NCBI GenBank assembly: GCA_964494205.1
Contig: CAZBRD010000001.1
Span: forward strand, 483,165 to 547,164
Length of the DNA stretch: 64,000 bases
Direction of reading: 5' to 3'
Source of the DNA: JBBTCX01 sp964494205
Lineage (GTDB): Bacteria; Planctomycetota; Phycisphaerae; UBA1845
Positions within the stretch are counted from its first letter, which is position 1. Each line of letters opens with the position of its first letter. The position numbers and the translations under genes were made by a program. Positions 8,144 to 18,600 of the stretch are shown piece by piece. The notes below the pieces were generated by a model that was not told the DNA's origin, made no database searches, and saw only the letters and a list, made by a program, of their open reading frames with translations.

Positions 8144-11100
8144 TTACGGGCACGGAGCTGCACACGGGAACGGGTCACCACTGAACGCAGCGAGCACTTT
8201 CAGAATATCGTCAAGGTTGACGATTTCGTCAGGTTCGCAGCCATCCAGATCCACGGCCTGCAAGGTGCACAGGGTGAATGTGCCCGAGAATCCGTTAAGC
8301 ACGCACAGAATGTCGTCAATATCGACGACGCTGCTGTTGTTCACGTCGCCCCATGGCCAAGTTGATGCCGTCGCGAGGCTCGACAATGTCGTACCCGGCG
8401 ACGGGCCGCAATCAGCCTGAAGTCGATAAGTCTCCGACGGAATGATCTCTTCGCCGTGGACGTGTACCGTACCCCACGCAGCTTGGGTCTGGTAAACGGG
8501 GCTTAACCCGAGCGTACCATCCGCTTGTACGTACATGTTCACGCAGCCCACTTGCAGATCACCCGGTAGGCCCGTCACGCGAAGAGCGATTGGGTCCGGA
8601 TTCAGCGCGGGAACCACGTTGATGTATCGCGGGCCTGCTGATTGCACCGTCGGCGGCGGGCATGCTGAAACAGAGAACGAACATGTTCCGGCAATGGCAT
8701 ACGCGATCGGGTCATCTCCCGAATCGCGGAGGAACGTATCCGGCTTGGCCATAATCGAGATTTCAAAGGTCGATCCCGGAATGGCATCCGCCGAAACGTT
8801 CAGGGTGTATTCACTGAGGTAGTAATTGCCGGCAGCGATAGGAATGCCTGCAAAGACGGCTGATGCAGCACGATCTTCCGGACAACTAAACGCAAGGAAA
8901 GAGGTTTCGCCGGCAAAAATGTAATCCGGTCGGTCCTCGTCAATGAAAATGCCGTCCGGGCAATCAGTCGAAACCGATCCGGTGCCTGAGGTGCGAGCCA
9001 TGTCGAGGCGTACCTCGTACCCGCGCAGTGACGGAATCGGTCCGCTCAAATTGATTTCCAGCGTTACCTGTCCGCCCGGCGCAGCATCGCCCGAGGTCAT
9101 TTCGCAACTCAAGACTGGAATTGTGATGCAAGCATTTGCGAGTTCATCACAAATCTGAACGGCAGTGCACGGCGGCGTACCGGACTCGCAAAGTCCCGAA
9201 CCGAGATTACACGTTTCGGCACCGTTGCAGAACTCGCCGTCGTCACACTGACCGTTTGACGTGCAAAGCTCGCAATCATCCGGAATGCCGTTGTAATCTT
9301 CGTCTACCTGAGTGCCCGCTTCCAGTTCGCAAGCGTCTGTGACGCTGTCATTGTCGCAGTTCGCCAGTCCCGTATTGCACTCGTCCGGAACGCGGTCAGG
9401 ACGGCCGCGGCTGTTGCCGGAATCGGCCAGGAATGCTTCGAGATCGGCAAAGTCCTGATCGTCAAACTCTGCAAACGCACCGCCCGGGTGTTGGGTTGGC
9501 GGCCACAGCATGTTCCAGATTTCAACGCGGCTGTGATTACGCAGGCTCGGACCTGGGAAGCCCATACCGCCTTGACCCTGGTTATTGTGACAGCCGAAGC
9601 AGAACATGCTGATGATGACCTGACCGCCTGAGGCAACACCGACCGGACCGCCTTCGCAGTCTTCGCTGGTGCCGTCGGCAATATCGCATTCGTCAGGGAT
9701 ATCGTTGTTGTTGCAATCCTCACTCGTGCCCAACGTCAAGTCATCTTCATCGTCCACGCCGTTATCGTTGCAGTCGGTGATCGGCGGACATGGGTTGCTG
9801 CCGTTGTTCGTAATGGATAGTGACCAATGATCGATCGATCCGGTGTCACTGCCGACGAAGTCCGCGGCAGAGATGATCCAAGCGCCTTGCTTGTCCATAC
9901 CGTCGAACGCACTCAGCGGATTGTTGGGCACATAACTTGGCGGAGATGCTACGCCGCCGGCCACATTGATGTCCTCGATGCTGCCACCAGTGGCTTCGTC
10001 ATCGAGCACGATGTCGAACCCGTCGTTGTCCCAGCCGAAATCAGGTGACGCTGGCAAGCCCGGTCGGTCAATGACGGTCACAGTTGTCGCGCCGTGTTGC
10101 ACGCGCACGACCAGGTCGCCGTTCCAGGTGTGTGGCAGAATCACTCCGAGATTTACGTCGTTGATGATGCCGCTATCCGGAACATTGAATGTGTGGCTGA
10201 CAAAAGCGCCGGTGCCGTCAGGAATGCTGACAACCGGACTTACACTAATGTCGTAGTTTTTCGCGGCCCCGCCGGTTTCGCATTCGTCCGGAATGCCATT
10301 GGCGTTGCAATCGTCGCTGGTGCCGAGTGAAATATCTGTCGTATCTGCCACGCAGTTGTTGTTGCAATCCGTCGGGGTGACTGCAAAGTCGTCAACACCG
10401 GCTTCAACGACCGAGCCGCCGTTTGCAGCAAGGTCTTCCGCGATGAATCGCACTCTCACCTGGTTATTAGGAGTGACAAACGTCGACACATCGAATTCAT
10501 GCTGAATCCAACCGCCCGATGTTCCCGCACCCGATGGGCCAATCGTTTCGACGTTGACCCACGAACTGCCGTTGTTGTTCGAAACATCGACGCGGAAGGT
10601 CTCGGTATTGGGAGCCGCACCCGCTGCGTTGGAGTACCAGCGCCAATAGCTGATTGTTCCGCCGCCAGTCAGGTCAAGTGTGGGCGAAGTGAGCGTTGTG
10701 GTGCCATTGTCAATGTCGTTGTCACCCACGCCGCCGCCCGCGACACCCTGGCCCGTTACGTAGCAAAGTGTGCCAGTTGCACTGTGGTCATCTTCCGGCT
10801 GAGCTGCTGAACCGACTGGGTCTACACGAGTCCAGTTGCCAGTGGTCGCTCCGCTGGTCACTGTCCAGCCGAGGTTGTTCTGGAAGTTGTCGCTGAAGCT
10901 GGCAGGGACGCACGCAATCGATTGGCAGCTTGCGTCGCAAGTGGCCGTGCTGGGCGGTTCGCATTCTTCACCCGCTTCGACAACTCCGTTACCGCAGGCA
11001 GGGCCAGTATCGGGCACGATTTTGTAAACGCCGCCGTTGCTGATGCTGCAGTAATAAAGTTCGCCGTCGCCGTCTTCACCGAAGGACACAATACCTGCGA

Positions 11101-14100
11101 TAGCACCCGCGTTTGGAGCAAGTTCCGCTGTTCGGTCCACGTGGTTCGTCAAGCCGCCTCCGGTTGAATAACGGAAGCTCTTGATGAAATCTGCACAATA
11201 GTCCGCGTAGAAGTAAGTGCCCTGTAGGTCAGGAATCGCGCATCCGCGATACACATAACCGCCGGTAATCGAGCACACGCCAGGAGTTGTCGCATGAGCT
11301 ACATCAAGAATCGGTAGCGTCAGCGCACCGGAGTTGCACGTGCAACCCGATAGACCCGTGCAGGATGTACCTTCCATGCAGCGCCATCCGTAGTTCCGTG
11401 CGCCCGTCAAGCCTGCCGGCTGGAAGTCAATTTCCTCGTGCGCATCCTGACCGACGTCGCCGATGTACATGTCACCTCGTGTGCGATCGAAACTGAATCG
11501 CCACGGATTTCGCATGCCGATCGCCCAGATCTCATCTGCACCTGCCACACCGATGAACGGATTGCCGGCAGCCACGTAGGTCGGTGAATTATTCACATCG
11601 AGTCGAAGTATCTTGCCGAGTAGTGAGTTAATGTCTTGAGCGCGTTGGTTAGGGTCGTTTGCGCTTCCGCCGTCGCCCATGCCGACATACAAGAAGTTGT
11701 CCGGACCGAATTGCAGGCAACCGCCGTTGTGATTGGCAAAGTCCTGCGTGATCGTTTTCAGAATGACCGCACTGGCGGCGTCGGCTGTATTGTTAGCCGG
11801 GTTTCCACCGGTGGCGTTGTAGCGAGCGATCACTGTATTACCCGCCGTGTTCGTATAGTTCACATAGAAGCGACCGTTGGTGTTGAAGTTCGGATCGAAC
11901 GCCAATCCCAGCAAGCCTCGCTCTCCGCCCTGACTGGTCAGCGCAGCGATGTTCAAGTAAGGCGTGGCGAGCACCGAACCGTTCGCGAAAATCTTGATCG
12001 CGCCCGTTTGCTCAACGATCCAAAGCCGGCTGTCGCCTCTGGGGGCACCGACAAAGACTGGCTGGCTAAGTCCGGTTGCAACGCGGATCGAAGTGATCGG
12101 CGTCGTTGGGAATGTATCGCATTCGTCAGGTATGTTATTCGTATTACAGTCGTTACTCGTTCCGTTTGTTATGTCGCAGTCATCGGGGATCCCGTTACTG
12201 TTGCAATCCGTTTCGCACTCGTCCGGAACGCCGTTGCTATTGCAATCGTCGCTCGTGCCGCAATTTGGCATTCCCGAGCAACCGGGAGCTGCACACGAAA
12301 TGTCGCAAGTGTCAGACGTGGTGTTGCCGTTGCAATCCGCAGGTCCCGATGACGGGACAACAGTGCTGGCAAAGACCGAAGCCGGATTCTTGAACAACGT
12401 CAATGTGACGTTTGCATTCGTGCCCGCCGGAGCGCGGTTCACGTCAAACCGGAAATTATACATGGTTCCCCAGCGCAAGGCGTTGGCGTTCGGGTTCACG
12501 GCAAAAGTCTGCGTAGCCCAGGAAACGGTTCCACCTGAGAAGGTGCCGGTCCAGTCCGTACCGCTGTAGGGATCGCCGCTGTGATAGGCCACGTCGTGGA
12601 AACCAATGTTCTGTACGGTTGCGGATGCATCAACCGGAACGCTGAATGCTTGGACCGAGCGATCCGAGTTCACGTTTTGCACGGCGTATTCATAGTGCCA
12701 GAAACCGCCGCCAAGGTCAGTTGCCTTCGCCGCGATAATAAGCAAGCCCTCGCTGGGAATGTTCACGTCGGTTTCGGTAACAGTGGGGTCGACATCTTTC
12801 CAGATGCGAATAGCTTGTTGTTCACGCTGCGTGGTTCCGGTTAGGGCAAAGCTCCAAGCGCTGCCGCTGCCCGACAACGTAAGCTCACGATACGAACAAT
12901 TGTTGTCGTGATTGTTGTTGGCTGAGTCATCGGCGGCCATGTATTGGGTTTCACCGAAATAGCGTACACCGGCTGTCGTTTCGAGGTCAGTAATCGCGAC
13001 CTGAATGCGCTTGTGAATCGAGCTGCCGGTCGAGGTGTCGTGAGTTCCTAGGTTCGTTCCGAGGTTGGGATTGATATCGGCTTTCGATCCAAGTCCACTC
13101 TGATCACCATTCAAACCACAGCAATACGGATCGGAGCACCCGACACCAAGTACAGTTCCACCTTGGCCGCTGCAACCGCAGCCGCAAACGTTTTGCGTCA
13201 ACGCGGTGAAGCCGTGCTTCAGCCAACCCTGACCGATTTGCTCAAGACGATTGTTCTTCAATTTGAAGATTGTCTGACCAATGACGGGGTGGTCCGGGTC
13301 CGGACTCGCCTGCCACGAAAGATTCGAGCTTCCGATGTTGCACGAAGTCGTGCCGAGCGCGAATGCTTCAATGCCGCCACTGCTGGCGTAATTGCTTACG
13401 TCAATAATATCGCCAACGATAACGTCAGGGCCGATGAGCGGGTCGCCGGAGTTCCAGCAATTAGTACCGTTGTTTCCACCAGCCACGCCACCTTCGTCGG
13501 TTGCACCGACTTCATTCGGATCGACAGGGGTATCTCCACCTGCCCAGATGATTTGGCTTGAAATCCGAACATAGCCCATTGGATAGCCGACGAGCTTCGG
13601 ATTCCCCATGGCTTCAGCCAGCGCCGGTGTCGCCAACAAACCGCCTGATTCGAGCAGGAACTGCGAACCGTCGAAACCGATCTTGGGGTTCGGCAGCTCG
13701 AACCAATCTACCTTGTCGTGGCCGACGACGGACGAGAGCAAGAACGAAATTGAGGTCTCGGTCACGTTCGGTCGAATCGCAATGGACTCAAGCGATAACA
13801 CTTGACCGCGGGATTGCATCTCAAAACCGCCATCAAGAAGGAGGGCTCCATCGCCCACGCCTTCGAAAATCCCTTGAACAGAAGATAAAGTTAACGAAGA
13901 ATCCGGTCTGACTGACAGGCCGATAAGCGCGCTGTCAACACCGAATCGATCATTGGTGGATACGACCTGTATTCCTAGTGTTTCGAGTGCAGATTGCTCG
14001 AAACTGATCGATGTTTCTCCCCCTACCACGTTCCACAATTCCGCGCCATGTAATGAGCATGGCAGTACTAATCCAACTAGACACAAGTACAAACTACGTC

Positions 14101-14107
14101 GCACCAC
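8144..14107 (-). CDS. Secreted mega-protein: PQQ-type sugar dehydrogenase, P-domain, c-type haem motif, shared module, dockerin
   Basis: The protein has 1987 residues. The start is GTG 14107, with AAAGGAG 5 nt upstream; the frame is open to 14245, but only this start puts the signal peptide (SLYLCLVGLVLPCSLHG) at the N-terminus. Residues about 20-600 are unrecognised. Next come DCNxNGxPDECD repeats, thrombospondin-type-3-like and probably calcium-binding. Residues 670-1035 are a glucose/sorbosone dehydrogenase beta-propeller with NHNGG (about 795) and RNPWRFSFD, family hallmarks near the active site. A jelly-roll segment (1073-1236) and a proprotein-convertase P-domain (1285-1437) follow. CFGCH at about 1502-1506 is a c-type haem motif in a short cytochrome-like segment. 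The shared module (1663-1813, box DRPDYIFAG) and a dockerin (last 70 residues) end the chain. It probably oxidises extracellular sugars, passing electrons to its own haem; substrate unknown. Confidence 0.88.
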   Translation of the reverse strand: MVRRSLYLCLVGLVLPCSLHGAELWNVVGGETSISFEQSALETLGIQVVSTNDRFGVDSALIGLSVRPDSSLTLSSVQGIFEGVGDGALLLDGGFEMQSRGQVLSLESIAIRPNVTETSISFLLSSVVGHDKVDWFELPNPKIGFDGSQFLLESGGLLATPALAEAMGNPKLVGYPMGYVRISSQIIWAGGDTPVDPNEVGATDEGGVAGGNNGTNCWNSGDPLIGPDVIVGDIIDVSNYASSGGIEAFALGTTSCNIGSSNLSWQASPDPDHPVIGQTIFKLKNNRLEQIGQGWLKHGFTALTQNVCGCGCSGQGGTVLGVGCSDPYCCGLNGDQSGLGSKADINPNLGTNLGTHDTSTGSSIHKRIQVAITDLETTAGVRYFGETQYMAADDSANNNHDNNCSYRELTLSGSGSAWSFALTGTTQREQQAIRIWKDVDPTVTETDVNIPSEGLLIIAAKATDLGGGFWHYEYAVQNVNSDRSVQAFSVPVDASATVQNIGFHDVAYHSGDPYSGTDWTGTFSGGTVSWATQTFAVNPNANALRWGTMYNFRFDVNRAPAGTNANVTLTLFKNPASVFASTVVPSSGPADCNGNTTSDTCDISCAAPGCSGMPNCGTSDDCNSNGVPDECETDCNSNGIPDDCDITNGTSNDCNTNNIPDECDTFPTTPITSIRVATGLSQPVFVGAPRGDSRLWIVEQTGAIKIFANGSVLATPYLNIAALTSQGGERGLLGLAFDPNFNTNGRFYVNYTNTAGNTVIARYNATGGNPANNTADAASAVILKTITQDFANHNGGCLQFGPDNFLYVGMGDGGSANDPNQRAQDINSLLGKILRLDVNNSPTYVAAGNPFIGVAGADEIWAIGMRNPWRFSFDRTRGDMYIGDVGQDAHEEIDFQPAGLTGARNYGWRCMEGTSCTGLSGCTCNSGALTLPILDVAHATTPGVCSITGGYVYRGCAIPDLQGTYFYADYCADFIKSFRYSTGGGLTNHVDRTAELAPNAGAIAGIVSFGEDGDGELYYCSISNGGVYKIVPDTGPACGNGVVEAGEECEPPSTATCDASCQSIACVPASFSDNFQNNLGWTVTSGATTGNWTRVDPVGSAAQPEDDHSATGTLCYVTGQGVAGGGVGDNDIDNGTTTLTSPTLDLTGGGTISYWRWYSNAAGAAPNTETFRVDVSNNNGSSWVNVETIGPSGAGTSGGWIQHEFDVSTFVTPNNQVRVRFIAEDLAANGGSVVEAGVDDFAVTPTDCNNNCVADTTDISLGTSDDCNANGIPDECETGGAAKNYDISVSPVVSIPDGTGAFVSHTFNVPDSGIINDVNLGVILPHTWNGDLVVRVQHGATTVTVIDRPGLPASPDFGWDNDGFDIVLDDEATGGSIEDINVAGGVASPPSYVPNNPLSAFDGMDKQGAWIISAADFVGSDTGSIDHWSLSITNNGSNPCPPITDCNDNGVDDEDDLTLGTSEDCNNNDIPDECDIADGTSEDCEGGPVGVASGGQVIISMFCFGCHNNQGQGGMGFPGPSLRNHSRVEIWNMLWPPTQHPGGAFAEFDDQDFADLEAFLADSGNSRGRPDRVPDECNTGLANCDNDSVTDACELEAGTQVDEDYNGIPDDCELCTSNGQCDDGEFCNGAETCNLGSGLCESGTPPCTAVQICDELANACITIPVLSCEMTSGDAAPGGQVTLEINLSGPIPSLRGYEVRLDMARTSGTGSVSTDCPDGIFIDEDRPDYIFAGETSFLAFSCPEDRAASAVFAGIPIAAGNYYLSEYTLNVSADAIPGSTFEISIMAKPDTFLRDSGDDPIAYAIAGTCSFSVSACPPPTVQSAGPRYINVVPALNPDPIALRVTGLPGDLQVGCVNMYVQADGTLGLSPVYQTQAAWGTVHVHGEEIIPSETYRLQADCGPSPGTTLSSLATASTWPWGDVNNSSVVDIDDILCVLNGFSGTFTLCTLQAVDLDGCEPDEIVNLDDILKVLAAFSGDPFPCAAPCP

Positions 14108-15668
14108 TATGACTCCTTTCGAACCAATGAATGTAGGCATGGGGCAATGAGTGCAAGGGCACCCCACGAAAACTGCCGCGTCGCTTTCAGGTAGAGACAG
14201 CACAACGGCGGGCTCATCACAAGGACGCCGGGTTGAGTGACGCACCTACCCCAACAGGCGCGCGCAGCGTCCGATATGATCATAACCATACACTCAGGTT
14301 CGCCTATTTTCAATTGCAAAATAACCAAGTCACAACCCAGTGAATTGGCGGTGCGGGAAACTCCGCAAGCTTCAAACTCTCAGGTGGCGAGCGATCGACT
14401 CAATCGTGGGTGAGGCAATGCGCAACTTGCAAGAGTCTGCCAAGGTGTAACTATTGTTCTTCGAGACGATTTGCCAGCTTGATGCTACGCGCAACAGAAT
14501 CTCTCAAAGCAACCGTTGAACGTATTCCGGTAAGATAGAGGCAAATGAGACATCGCGTCTCAATCATTTCTCGCGGTTCTATCGATTCACAGATGGACGT
14601 GTGCACGTGATTCTTGGAAGCAGATGTCTTTTTTTGTACTGGGAAATAAGGCTTTCTCGTAGCAGTCACAGGCGCAAGTTTTGCGCGGCCGATTAGGATT
14701 GGCGGCACCATCAAACTTCACAGGCAGGCGAGGCTGTGTTGCTGCAATTGGCCGGAACCGAGTTTCTACAGTTAATGCCCTTGGCTATGGCTCCTTCTGA
14801 CGGGTTGTGCATCACTCTCGAAACGAATTCCAGCAGTGTTAAATTGAGGACGCAATTCGTATAGCTTTATATTAACTCATTTAGCCCAATAATCGAAATA
14901 ATCGCGTTTCAGTTAAGGTTGGCAGAAATGCCGCCGGCAGCAAATAACAACCTTGGAAAAGGCTTGATAGACTCGGACGTTATCGGTATGCTGCGAAAGA
15001 ATGGGACGATCGGTTTATTACCGGTCGGTTTCGATTTGGCCAAAAAAGGGGCGGCCTTCACGGACATAATGCGGGTTTTAGGCGGGCAATCAGGGTCAAC
15101 GACTCACGATCGATTTCACCTCGTCAACGGATCGTGATGGTATGGCTGTCGATAGCCGCGCAAAAAACTGCGAATCGGGAAGTGCCCGACGTCGTGTGAA
15201 TCAAGGACGGGAAAGGATGTTTGGGTCGAATTGCGTTTCGTTGTTTGAGTCGATGCGGTAACTGAATGATCATGAAGTGTCGAAGCAATCACGCGAAAAG
15301 GACGCTGCAATCCGAGCAATCTCGGCAGGGGGGCCTGCAGTTGGGAATTAACGCTCTTGTCGTTCAATACCGAAAAGCTGTGTTCACATCGGGTTCTACG
15401 GTCGCTTTCGCTCGCGCGAATTCGTCCGACTCACTACGCTCGTGTGCTTCGCGGTTGGACACCGATGGGCGGTTGTTCACGGCCCCGTCAACAACGCTCC
15501 TCAGTAGTTGTATTTGTGCCCGCGCTTACAGGGGAAGCAGTGTCGCGGCCACGCAGTCGTTGCGTGCTTCGAGACGAGTTGAGTTTTGCGTAAGCTGACG
15601 TTGGGTTGGACTTGTGAGTTTCGGACTAATCAACGGGGTGAACTAAGGGATTGACGGAGGAAAATGGG
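14108..15668. other. Long divergent intergenic region, 1.56 kb
   Basis: This region separates two outward-facing secreted-protein genes and must hold both promoters, but no convincing promoter pair was recognised. A 69-residue frame begins at ATG 14928 behind AAGG (contains RKNGTIGLLPVGFDL) and ends at 15137. It is protein-like but has no recognisable family and a weak ribosome site. An 87-residue frame at 14451-14714 on the minus strand is even less supported. No repeat or RNA gene was identified. Confidence 0.4.
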
Positions 15669-18600
15669 ATGAATAGAACCCGTGGGTTCAAATTGGTAGG
15701 CCCGCTTGCTGCAGTCACTGCTGTCGGCATTCTGGCTTTTGGTTTTTCGTTAAATGCGGCTAATGAGCGTTCACGCGGCAATAGCCCGTCTAAGTCAGAT
15801 CGTCGCGTACTTGTGCCGGTGGAATCTGCTCCGGTTCAACAAGGACAAATGGTTTCTGGGCTTGGTCTGCAAGCAGAACCAGCACGAGAAGAAAATAATG
15901 CGCGACCAGTCGCAGCAATTACTAAGGCCGAGGACCAAAATGGTTTCCATCGGTCAGCGCAGCTTGGAGATGTAATCATTATTGGCGACCAGCCCGAAGA
16001 GGTTGGCGTTGGAACGTGCCCGAACGCTGGCGGATTCCCCGGTAGCGGAAACATCACGCAAAACACGAATCCGACCTTGATTACTCCTGGCACAGTAGCT
16101 TGTTCTGGCGATGGAGGCGCGACTACTACTGCAAATGCGTTTGCTCGTTGCTACAGCCCAGCTGTTGAAGGCGTGCCCGTTGGGATGCCCGTCACGCTGA
16201 ACTCTTTGACGTTTGGGATTGAGGCTGTCACCGGGATGGATGACGTTCCGCTTGACATCAATATCTATCGTGACACAAATGGCTGCCCCCCGCCTGCGAC
16301 GGCGGATCTTTCGACCGCAGTCTTGATTTGCAAGAAGTCAATTACGGTCGATCAGGCGCAAAGCAATATGCTGGTGACGGTGCCCCTTGGCACGGTTGTA
16401 CCTGCGGATGCACATTTCATTGTAGAAATTGCACAACCGCAAGATGGCTCGGGCCTCTATGCATTCTTTCCGGCCAGCAACGCTGCCACGGAGTGCGGTC
16501 CATCGTACATCCGTTCGGCGCCATGTGGCTTGCCGGGTTTCAACACGTTTGCTTCCATTTCTAATCCGAATGTCCATATTCTTCAGTCGTTAAGCGCGAC
16601 CGTTGGCGGTACGCCGTCTGTTTGCGGTAACAGCTCGATCGAAGGTTGTGAACAGTGCGATCCGCCCGGACCGTGCTGTTCTGCTACTTGCATTTCGTCG
16701 CCGACCGGTGCGTGCTGCACAGCCGGTTCATGTTCGGTTACATGTGCAAGTGCCTGCACAATGGGTGGAGGTACCTATCTGGGTGATGGCACAAATTGCA
16801 CTGGTAGTCCATGTTCGAGCGGTGCATGCTGCCGAAGCAACGGTCAAGCTTGTACGGAAGAATCGATCGGCACCTGCACAGGTGGCGGTGCGGTTTTCGT
16901 TCCCGCAGGTACATGCACTCCGAACTGCTGCCCGACTCCGTCGCGGCTTGGTGACGATGTCTGCGCCACGGCCACTGCGCCAGTGGTTGCCGTTCCAGGC
17001 ACACATGTTCGAAACGGTAACACTCTGGGCGACGTTGCGACCGATGTGGACTGCGACCCTGACCTTGGTGTCGGTACCGTGGTTCGTTGGGAATCATTCA
17101 CGATCAACTCGTGCGCCAACGTAACCATCGATCTGTGTTGCACTGAAGGCACGCGGTCGCCGCTCTTCACTGACATCCTATTCAATGCCTGTGACTGTTC
17201 AGTGGGTGGCACGATGTTTACAGCGGACGGTTACTCCAACAACTTCACTAACGGAACATTGCCGCCTATTTGCACCGACGGCAACTGGCACGCGGTTTGG
17301 TCTGACCTGCCTGCTGGCACATATCGGTATCCACTGTTCGTTTCGGGCTTCTCTACGATGGGCTCGCCCGATGAATATACGATGCACGTAACCACCACTG
17401 CGTGTGCGCTTGGTCGTTGCTGCAATCTCGACATCAATCCGCCGGGCACTTGCACTCCAAGCCTGGACGAAACCACTTGTACCGCAGGTGGCGGCTTCTG
17501 GGGTGGCGCTGGCTCGCTCTGCTTCCCGCCGGGTGCTTGCGGTAGTGGTGCTTGCTGCGATAGCGGCGTTTGCACAGAGAACGAATCGGCCGCACTTTGC
17601 TCGTCACATGGCGGCGAATTGTTCCCTGGCCAATCCTGCGCAAATGTCAATTGTCCGCCTGCGAACGATGATTGTGCTGATCGTCAGACAATTACCGACG
17701 GAGCGTTTTTTGTTGACACCACCGCCGCCACAACCGATGGCCCGGTTCTCGCTAGCCCTTGCGGGAATATGGTCTGTATGGGCGGAACCGAACCGGCTGG
17801 AACCGGGTGCTTTACCAACGAAGATTGCACCATGGGCGGAACCTGCACCGGTACCGGCGACAACGTCGATATGATCAATGACGTCTGGTACAACTACACG
17901 GCCGAATGTGATGGCACTCTGTTCGTGTCTGCGTGTGCGCTTGGCATCTGCCAATCGGGCGCCACTGGCGACCTGTGTGTGAATGATTCGGATTGTGGTG
18001 TTGTGGGCGGCTGTCCGGTTAATCTGTTTGACTCAGTCGTGGCGGTCTACCAGGGTTCCACTTGCCCGCCGACGACGCTACTCAGTTGCGACGACGATGA
18101 TTCGGATTGCCTCTCCGCGCAGCAGGGTACCGTTGAAGTTTCTGTTGTAGGCGGTCAAACCTACAAGATCCGCGTTGGCACTTTCTTGGGAACACCTGGG
18201 CCGACCAGTGGTATCTTGGCACTCACTGTTGCTCACCGTGCTTCGGGTGGCGCCTGCTGCAACGCAAACGGCTCGTGCTCGCACGTCGCCAACGCTGGTG
18301 CATGTGCCAGTGGTGTCTTCCGTGCCGGCCTCTGCTGTTCGGAAACCACTTGCAACGCTGCGAACACGTGCGATTGGAACAACGGCCCGGCTAACACCGG
18401 CGGCGTTGCTTCACAGTTTGCTCCGGGTGAGTTCTATGCCGAAGCGGCTGACAACTTCATCATGACCGGCACCGGCACAAACGCGTGCCTCGTTGACAGC
18501 GTGCAGTTCAATGTGTCGCACTTCAACGTGTCGGTCGACTGTGTGTTGCCTGGATGCACCAACTCGCCGACTGACTACGCGTCGATCCATCTCGTGATCT

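Noticed and set aside
14451..14714. 87-residue minus-strand frame in the divergent gap
   Set aside because: No ribosome site, signal or family signature.
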